64,000 bases of DNA from Otatea glauca (Eukaryota > Streptophyta > Magnoliopsida > Poales > Poaceae): the NCBI GenBank assembly GCA_036346275.1, contig CM070721.1, positions 1,562,452-1,626,451 of the forward strand, given 5' to 3'. The translations under genes were made by a program, and so were the position numbers. Below, piece after piece: positions 57,002 through 64,000 of this stretch; the first letter of the stretch is position 1; every line of letters starts with the position of its first letter. A model generated the notes under the pieces. The model worked only from the letters and a program-made list of their open reading frames with translations, was not told the DNA's origin and ran no database searches.

Positions 57002-57200
57002 GGATGCGGCGGCGGCGGCGAAGGTGTGGTGGGGTTGGGGAATTTGGGTTTGGGTTAGGGTTAGCTCAGATCGGGCCGGGGAGGTCTCTAAAGGCTTGGT
57101 TGTTGGTTGGAAAGGGTGTCGTGTCCTCCTTACTAGTATTGAGTATTGACAGAGAGAGATACAATGTTTTATCTCGACCGGAGGATATAAATGAGGCAAC

Positions 57201-57521
57201 GTACCAGCGAAATCTACGTGTACATGTTTTGAAAAACTCTTAAAAAATTACCATACGTAGGGAATATGAACTTCTATAATTTTGCAAAATTTAAAGATCA
57301 AATTCAATCATATTTGAAAGATATAAAAATGTCAAATTCAGCCTAAATAGTGATTTTTCACTGTTTATCACTATTCATTTTGTTGTTTGTCTTTTTCACA
57401 TCTTTCAAATACGATTGAATTTGGTCTTCAAATTTTGCAGGATTGTAGAAACTCGCCTCCCTACGTATGGTAATTTTTTTGAGAATTTTTTCAAAACTTG
57501 TACACGTGGGTTTCATGGAAC
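57201..57521. mobile_element. Palindromic MITE in the ABCF4 promoter (~320 bp)
   Basis: Left TACGTGTACATGTTTTGAAA plus AAAATTACCATACGTAGGGA pairs with right CCCTACGTATGGTAATTTTT plus TTCAAAACTTGTACACGTGG. The arms extend inward to about 57350, where GTGATTTTTCACTGTTTATCAC forms the tip, so the element is nearly all stem. Target duplication not resolved. It starts about 200 bases upstream of the ABCF4 start codon. Confidence 0.75.
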
Positions 57522-57604
57522 TTTTCACAGTAAGAGTGGTTTTCACTAGATATGTTGCCTATACATGAATATCTAGGGGAAGATAAAAACAAGGTAAATG
57601 TAAT

Positions 57605-57930
57605 CAGGGTTCACAAAATCGACGAAAATCGTTCGATTTTCTGGCCGTATCGGCGTGGTTCGGTTTCTAAAACTGTTCGTTAAACTAGTCCAATTCAAAA
57701 AAAAAAAAAAATTGTCCGATGTAAACTGGCTGAAAATTGGTGAAAATCGCTAAAAAAATCGACCACCGAAAAAGTTCAACTAGTCCGTCGATTTTCCATG
57801 AAAACGGTCGATTTTTGAAAAAAAATCAAAAAAATTGATTTTGAAACTCTACGATTTTTTGGCTCGATATTTCCAATTTTTGAATTTCGAATTTCGTGCG
57901 ATTTTTTCCATACCAATTTTGTTAACCCTG
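57605..57930. mobile_element. hAT-type MITE, copy 2 (326 bp)
   Basis: CAGGGTTCACAAAATCGA...TTTTGTTAACCCTG with flanks AATGTAAT and ACTGTAAT (7 of 8 identical), fitting an 8-bp hAT target duplication. Same family as 47972-48199 but longer and AATCG-rich inside. Confidence 0.75.
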
Positions 57931-58779
57931 ACTGTAATACTTCGCTGCCAAGAGAAGCACAGCATCTCGTGCCCCTTGCCTTGTCTCTACAAATGGTTAA
58001 TTTGTTATCTCTGTTCTCCACAAAATTTTGTTTGCCGAAAGTAGTACATACTAAGATTTGTAGCGGCAGTTATTTGAATTAGATTGTATTGGTGTAATGC
58101 ATAGGTTACTTACTGTCCCTAGATCATCTAATATGGAACCATGTGGAACTGTACTTCATCTGTACCATTATTCAGAATTCTGGCCTGGCTGCAATCTCCT
58201 CCTGGAATCTTGATAGGACCTGTAAATGTTCATATGAATTGGATTATGCATGTTATGATTTTAATTGTCCAATGTTTTCTGCATCTAGTTCCCGAGCTTC
58301 CCAAAATGCATTGCACAAACTTATACCTGGCAAGAATATGAAAAAATCCCCCATCCTAAGTGTTTTGGGAGTGGACCCACCTTACCCGACCTTGGCCAAG
58401 GACACGCGTCCCCAGGGGAACCCAGGCTATACATATTCAGTTGGTTGGCTGTTGGTATGACAGAATGGATTTATGTTTCACCTTGATTATCTGCAGACTT
58501 ATTTTATTTTGAGAGTGCATGTGCCCTATCTTGCTTAGCATATGGTAGTATTAATATATGAAATATGTTTTTGATTTGTTATACAACATCCAGAAGGTAC
58601 TTGTATTTGGATATTTGACTCATTTGACCTGTTTCATGTGAATATGTACTTTCTGAAATCTGAATTGTGCTTGGCCAATGACATGCAGGTAGACCAAGAT
58701 GAACACCAAAAGTGGTCAATGCAGCAACCCTTCAGATCTATCTATACCCCTTTATAATACACCTAATCAATTTTTGCTA
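57931..58779. other. Intergenic DNA, no gene recognised
   Basis: AT-rich; short open frames at 58141-58460 show no known features. One could be part of a decayed gene but there is nothing to support it. Confidence 0.4.
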
Positions 58780-59540
58780 CGTCCACACTAAATAATACAC
58801 CTCATTAGAGATGGCCCAATGTTCGTGCACCAAACAAAACGTCCTCAAAATTTGCATTCATCAAAATGAACGTCTCAGATCTTTCCTCAGTTTTACTCAC
58901 CTACATCCGATGGCCATTATTTAGTGTGTCTAATTATCCCTGTGGCCCACAACAGACCTCTCCACCTACATATTTGGAAGGAGAGCGAATCAAATAAGGA
59001 AATAAATAAGGAGGATCCGCATGCAAGGAAACCAGACTTGAATTTTTTTACTGGCCAAAATTGTATGTACTACATATTTGGAAGGAGGTGAATCAAACAA
59101 GAAAATAAGCAGGAAGGATCCGCATGCAAGGAAACAATACTTGAATTTTTATTGTCGACATTGTGATCGTATTTTTTAGAATATGACCCTTCTCGAGACT
59201 TTTTACGGATCTAACCCCATAGAGCCTAATTTGGTATACAGCAGCGAATTTTTGTTTTTATTTTTATCTAAGGAACCAACGCATGTGAGTGTTGCTTAAT
59301 TTTTTCAATTTTTTCTCGAAACCGGTAATGGCGATCTTTGTTTAATTTTTATCTTTTTTTCTTGCGGATCCCGGTGGTCGGTGAGCTGATTTATTTTTCC
59401 ATATTTTTCCAAATCATCCTGTGGCCCACAATGACCTTCCTCACCTCTAGCATCAATAAGGAAAAGGAAACAAACGTCTTGAAATCAAGGAAAATGAAAC
59501 AAACGTCTGAAAAGGAAATGACCATACATTACGTCTTTGG
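58780..59540. repeat. Dispersed repeat with internal direct duplication
   Basis: 58780-59000 matches the reverse complement of 16050-16280. Within 58960-59160 a ~100-bp unit (CTACATATTTGGAAGGAG...GATCCGCATGCAAGGAAAC...) occurs twice, diverged. 59410-59540 is a further partial relative (CTGTGGCCCACAATGACC, GGAAACAAACGTCT). Confidence 0.6.
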
Positions 59541-61396
59541 GAAAAGAAAATCGGGAGATGGGGCAACATGACCGGAGAACGCAGTCTGCAATGGCTCCAC
59601 AGTGCGCCATCGGTGGCTTTTAAGCCGACGGCGAGGTTCTTGGTCGGCGACCTCGCGTGTGCCGTGCTCTCAACAAATTTATAATTTAATTTTTTGAAAA
59701 TAATTTTATTAAGTACAAAATAATCGAAAGTTTTTTGAGAATTTTTCTAGAATTTTTAACCTAATGTGTTATCTTTTCAAAAATCCTTCTATATTTAAAA
59801 AAATGAAGGCAACTCACTGTAGCTTCTTCTAGTGCTGACCAGACAGCAGAAGCTTCTTCTCTTCCCTCCCTCCATTAAAGCAAGAAAGAAGCTCCAAAGC
59901 TCCATCAATCCCGCACCAAATCTCCTCTTTCCATCTATGGTGTTAATTCCCCAAATTTTGTGCTCTATTGCCAAAATTTCCTCCCAATCTGATTTGATCC
60001 CAAATTATGGTTTCCATAAATATGCTTGTTTCGGGGCTATAAAAGTCGGCGAGCTCTCCTCCACCCCATCGCATTGCGTAAATCCTCAAGTGCTCCCTCT
60101 TGTAAAGATCGCCGGATTTTGGAAGTAACCCAAGCCATCACCGTCATCTTTCCCGGCGAAATTCACCGCAACCATGACTCCTCCCCCGCAGGCGCCGGTG
60201 CCGGCGATCTCGTCGCACCAGTGCCGACCCACTGCGACCGGCTGGCCACCCCTGGCCTTCCCTCCCCCTTGCGCTGGCCAAGCCCAGAGAGCACGCTGTG
60301 CTCTCTGTGGAAGCTGAAAAAAAATAATCTAAAATCAGAAAATTCTTTTTTCTTTCTCTTTCTTGATTTAAAATCTTTTGGGAGCTCGTTTTCGCCCATT
60401 TAACCTCCATTTAGTTCCGTTTTTCTTTCTAAATTCATTTAAAATTCTAAATTTCTCTTTTATTATTAAGTGTTGTATTCATACTTATCTTCTCATTTAA
60501 TTGATAAGCGGGTGTACTGCCGTCGTAGCGTTAGCACAGGCACTATACTAGTTTGCTTAGTGCAACAAGTCAAATGGTATATATACTGTTATGAGTTCTC
60601 TTTCACATATACATATTGTGTTGATAATATAACAGAACTTTGAAACTGTTAAGCTTAACTTCTCCCTTTGAAGTTACTTCTAACATTTGCGTACCTCCTG
60701 ATTATTTCCCTTCATGGAATGCAAATGTTCTATGAAGTTAAGTGCAATTTTTATACCCTTCTATTTGCTGCACTATGATGCATGCACATGCACTTCCTTC
60801 CTAATTGCACCATTTCGCGTGCACTTCCGTCCTAATTTGCATTTCTACAAAGCACGGTTTTCTTCTCCGTGTTATGCTTTCCATACGCCCAATAATAAGG
60901 CCTACCTGACTGATTTTTCGAACAATGCGCTGTATTTTGATTATGAGGTCATCACACACCAAACTCTGGTTTTATTATTTTCTTGGCTGCGATCGAGGCC
61001 CGATGGCGGGAGCCAGTGAAGCTCACTCCGCCTGCCCGCGTTTGAGCTTGGCTCGACGCGGGTGCTGAGCAGGTGTGTGTGTGTGCATATGTAGTTCGTC
61101 TATTATTTTTTCTTCTATAATGAATGCTAGTGTTCTTTGTCAATTTTTTTAAGCTTCAGCACAGTGGTGCTTAGGAATATTTATATGCTCAGTAAGAATC
61201 TTGATCCATTCTATGTATGTTCTGAGTATTCGCTTCAACATATTCTGCTATTGAACTAGGTACTTCACGCATAAACCAGTGGCTTTACACGTGTATTGCC
61301 TTCTCTAGTTGTCTATTTGTCATATGCCCCCTTGAGGCGAAACTGTGGTTATTAAAACGTCGTTTAGGTGCTTAGCAATCTGAAACTTGACAACTA
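59541..61396. other. Presumed 5' region of the HAT3.1-like gene; no clear exon
   Basis: A leader-like stretch at about 59860-60300 ends in GC-rich sequence with an ATG at about 60174, opening a short Pro-rich frame that stops within about 45 codons. It could be an untranslated first exon or a captured fragment. The rest is AT-rich, with ordinary intron-like composition. Confidence 0.3.
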
Positions 61397-61659
61397 CTCC
61401 CCTGTCCCGTCATGTAAGTCCTCGTTTTTGGAAAGCATCGTCCACAGTATAAGCTTATTGTGGAAATCAAAGGAGTAGTTATTGTAATATTTTCACTATA
61501 TACCCCTACTTTAATGCTAAAAAATGATGATTAATTATAGTATGCCATTTAATAGGGATAGGGGTATGCATGGTCAAATGACATTAACTTTTTCTTAAAT
61601 TTAATGGCTCGGTCCGTGCGTATGGTGGGCTTTGGATTTATATTGCGGGACGGAGGGAG
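61397..61659. mobile_element. Stowaway MITE (263 bp)
   Basis: Left CTCCCCTGTCCCG and right CGGGACGGAGGGAG are inverted repeats. TA flanks both sides (61395-61396 and 61660-61661), the standard Stowaway/Mariner target. Confidence 0.85.
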
Positions 61660-62112
61660 TATCTTGGCAGTAGGAAAAAGTTAACTCACCTTTACGCAAT
61701 GCTGATATATCGATGCGTATCTTAATACGAAGCACATGTCATGTTGATCAATGGAATGATATGCTGTACCAGCTCTGGTTTTTTTTCCTTGCAAACTAGA
61801 TGCACATACATGCAATTGTTTTGGGGCGAAAAATCATTCTAAATTGTGAAGCATAGGGAACAAACCAAAACTGGTTCAAAGCAGATATTTATGATATGTA
61901 ATTCAATTTTCTATGTTTTATAAGTTATAACACATTAGTCCATGCAATCATCAATCATGATTCTACTTTATTTACTTGCTTTTGGTGCTGCTTATTTTGG
62001 CCCAACTCCATAGAGATTCCGATGTCATTGCGATTACGCTCCTCAGAAGACAGTTCTCCCAAACTGTGCTTTCTTTGTTTACTAGAGTAGAGTAATTTTC
62101 GGCCTCCATCCT

Positions 62113-62570
62113 ATGGACAAAACTACTACTTCCGGTCCTGTTGAGGGAAATAGTGAGATAGGGAATGATGCGAGCTCTTGTCAGAATCCTGAGACCTGTA
62201 AGCACCAAATTTTGCCATCTACATCTCAAGCAATGGAAAAGATCATGGGCGGAAGGAAAAACTATAAAAGGGTAGCTAACAGGGGAAGGAAAGGCTCTGA
62301 AGTATTAGCAGGAAGACAATATTCTTTCAGGTCATCTCATAGTGATGCCAGGGTGCTTCGTTCTATGTCAGCTGCAAAGAAGTCACCTAGTGAGTCTGTA
62401 CACACTCCAGTTCAGCCGGCTGCTAAAAGAACAAGGACCAGACCAGCAAAAAGTGGTCCGAAAAAAGAGTTCTCAAAAAATCGTCAGCAAATTAGATACA
62501 TATTGAATCGGATGAGGTATGAGCAAAGTCTGATTGAAGCTTATGCTAGTGAAGGCTGGAAAAGGCAAAG
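62113..62570 (+). CDS. First coding exon of a HAT3.1/HOX1A-type PHD-finger homeodomain protein (partial)
   Basis: Opens MDKTTTSGPVEG, then a basic region (SAMEKIMGGRKNYKRVANRG-like, RVLRSMSAAKK, AAKRTRTRPAKSGPKKEF) and ends SKNRQQIRYILNRMRYEQSL-IEAYASEGWKRQ at a phase-2 donor AAAG|GTTTGT. The last block is the conserved region just before the leucine-rich and PHD segments of maize HOX1A and Arabidopsis HAT3.1, nuclear DNA-binding regulators, and the family splits at this point. The PHD finger and homeodomain exons are not in the remaining 1.4 kb; they lie beyond the window or were displaced by the LTR-like insertion at 63343. The first 30 residues are less conserved, so the start could differ. 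Confidence 0.7.
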
Positions 62571-63342
62571 GTTTGTCGCCCTTAGATTCTTGTGCTTGAA
62601 TTTAATTTGCTGGCATCTTCTCCTGAAATTGACTATCTCGTAGCAAATTGTTTCGTTTATTGCTGATTTTCTCTACTTGAAGTGTTGGTTTCCTCACTTT
62701 CTATACAAAGTTAAGGGTGCATTTTGGCATTGGTGGTTCTTAAATCACTACACTTTACTACTTTTTTGATATAATTACCTTATATTTAACCCTTTTCTAG
62801 CTATATTATACTAGCGTTGGTAGTGATCAGCTATAACTAACTAGATTCTCCCGTACAGTACGGCAATGCCATATCAGGCCAATAGATTTGGGTGGTAAAT
62901 ATAAATATTTCTTTTGAGTTGTATTCCTATGTGATGTGTAATTAATCAACCGTGGGAGTGTTGGTATGCTACAACTTTAGGTGCCACTGCTTGTACATGT
63001 TAGTTTGCAGAATGCACTTCTGCAAAATCTCTTTGTGCCTGTGGTTTCACTTGATCCTTTTGTTAAGAAATAGGGTACATGCGCTCACAAAATTTGACAA
63101 AGTAGCCTAGCTTAGTGTACCCTTTATCACATATGATCAATCAACATTATTATTATGATTTTACCCTTTTTGATACCTCCCCGCGTTCACTGGTTATGTT
63201 TCCTTCCTATACAAATACAATTGAAATTTCTGACTCTTCTCAGTGCCAATTGTGATGAACGATTTTTTGCTCAGTGTTATTTGACTGGTTAACTGATCGG
63301 AGGTACAGGAGTTGTTCCCCCTCGAGCTTCATGTTTAACCAC
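62571..63342 (+). other. Intron sequence of the HAT3.1-like gene
   Basis: AT-rich sequence following the donor at 62570. No next exon (the expected LEKIRPEKEL-type block) was found in any frame. Confidence 0.5.
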
Positions 63343-64000
63343 TGTTGGATCGAGACGCACCAAGAGGGGGTGAATTAGTGCAAACTAACACCTAAAACTC
63401 ATTTTTTATGTTTGAGCAGTGCTTCAATGCTTTCCCTCCTAATACAAGTTGCACAAATCTTGAAGCAAGCGAAGGGATAAGTAATCTCCATCTACCCTTC
63501 ATTAATGCTTTAATATTTGTACAACTGTAAAAAAGAAAAGCATTGAAGCACCTCTCTTTATGTTTTTATTAATTCTGAAAATTAACAAAATAATGACTAA
63601 ACTGAACAAATCAATCTAAGATAATTGATCTAATATTATGGAAGAGAAACTAGACTAAACATGCATGCTAGAGAGTAATTGTACGCAAATAATAATTAGT
63701 AGATCGGAATCCATACTCACTGATTATTATCAAAGAACACGCATAAGGATCCCTTTAAAGGAAAGCACAAACCTCAAATAATCTCTCAAATTTTTCTTCA
63801 ATTTCCTCCTCCTTTTCTTTCTCTCTTCTTTTCTTTTCTCTACTCTCCCTCTTCTTTCTTTCTTTGTTGTCGTGCTGTACTTTCTTGCTACAGTACGCCA
63901 TGGAAGCTCTCTGTTTCCTCTTTGCGTTGATAGCGCCGGGAGGAATCTTCACTGCTACTTGCTCCCGTACAAGCCGCGTACTGTCGTCTACACACGACGT
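63343..64000. mobile_element. LTR-like sequence entering at the window edge
   Basis: From TGTTGGATCGAGACGCACCA, followed by AGAGGGGGTGAATTAGTGC, a beginning I recognise as common in grass repeats with TG-type LTR ends. It runs off the window, so the right end and any target duplication cannot be checked. It contains a MITE and a CT-rich stretch at about 63780-63870. Confidence 0.4.
63414..63556. mobile_element. Mutator-type MITE, copy 3 of 3 (143 bp), inverted
   Basis: GAGCAGTGCTTCAATGC...GCATTGAAGCACCTCTC with perfect 9-bp flanks TTTATGTTT (63405-63413 and 63557-63565). Opposite orientation to the copy at 3064, nested in the LTR-like sequence. Confidence 0.85.

Noticed and set aside
1..64000. 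A new defence or toxin system
   Set aside because: I looked for clusters of co-oriented unknown genes, nucleases, kinases or NLR-type domains and found none; unknown open frames here are intergenic or transposon-derived.

Overview
The window is nuclear DNA from a plant, most likely a grass (Poaceae). The evidence is genes with many short introns, a plastid chaperonin with a transit peptide, a plant ARF GTPase, and dense Mutator-, hAT-, Stowaway- and Tourist-type miniature elements. No bacterial operon, CRISPR array or phage-like structure is present. I cannot name the species from sequence alone.

Layout. 1-7.4 kb: AT-rich intergenic DNA with a 143-bp Mutator-type MITE and a degenerate repeat block. 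7.4-14.7 kb (minus): a broken plastid chaperonin-60 beta gene; a 2.56-kb solo LTR splits one exon and a MITE lies in another. 17.0-21.0 kb (minus): its intact paralogue, 14 coding exons and 601 residues, with a GC-AG first coding intron and a 14-nt last exon. 21.5-39.5 kb: a tandem duplication of about 5.2 kb. The unit runs from the chaperonin 5' region through an ARFB-type GTPase gene to the 5' flank of a further gene. The first ARF copy has a 1-bp frameshift; the second (37.6-38.9 kb) is intact.

Each duplicate carries a Mutator-like element at exactly the same target site with the same 10-bp target duplication, but the two elements differ. One is a 630-bp fold-back. The other is an 8,229-bp element with decayed MuDR transposase, plant mobile domain (PMD) and zinc-finger-like coding regions. 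Both are rich in the palindrome GCGATCGC. This same-site pair is the most unusual thing I found.

39.5-64 kb: the possible first exon of an unknown gene; a DUF295 fragment and an intact F-box/DUF295 gene (43.1-44.2 kb); a PPR fragment; a two-exon LEA-like gene (46.4-47.5 kb, minus); a small gene whose only exon is split by a Tourist/Harbinger-like element (50.1-51.0 kb, minus); a tRNA-like sequence; an intronless ABCF4/GCN-type ATPase (54.9-57.0 kb, minus); and the first coding exon of a HAT3.1/HOX1A-type PHD-homeodomain gene (62.1 kb), followed by an LTR-like sequence running off the window.

The genes do not form a pathway. They are ordinary plant housekeeping or regulatory genes reshaped by tandem duplication and transposon insertion. 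Coordinates and splice sites were read by eye; family names come from recognition of motifs, without database searches.
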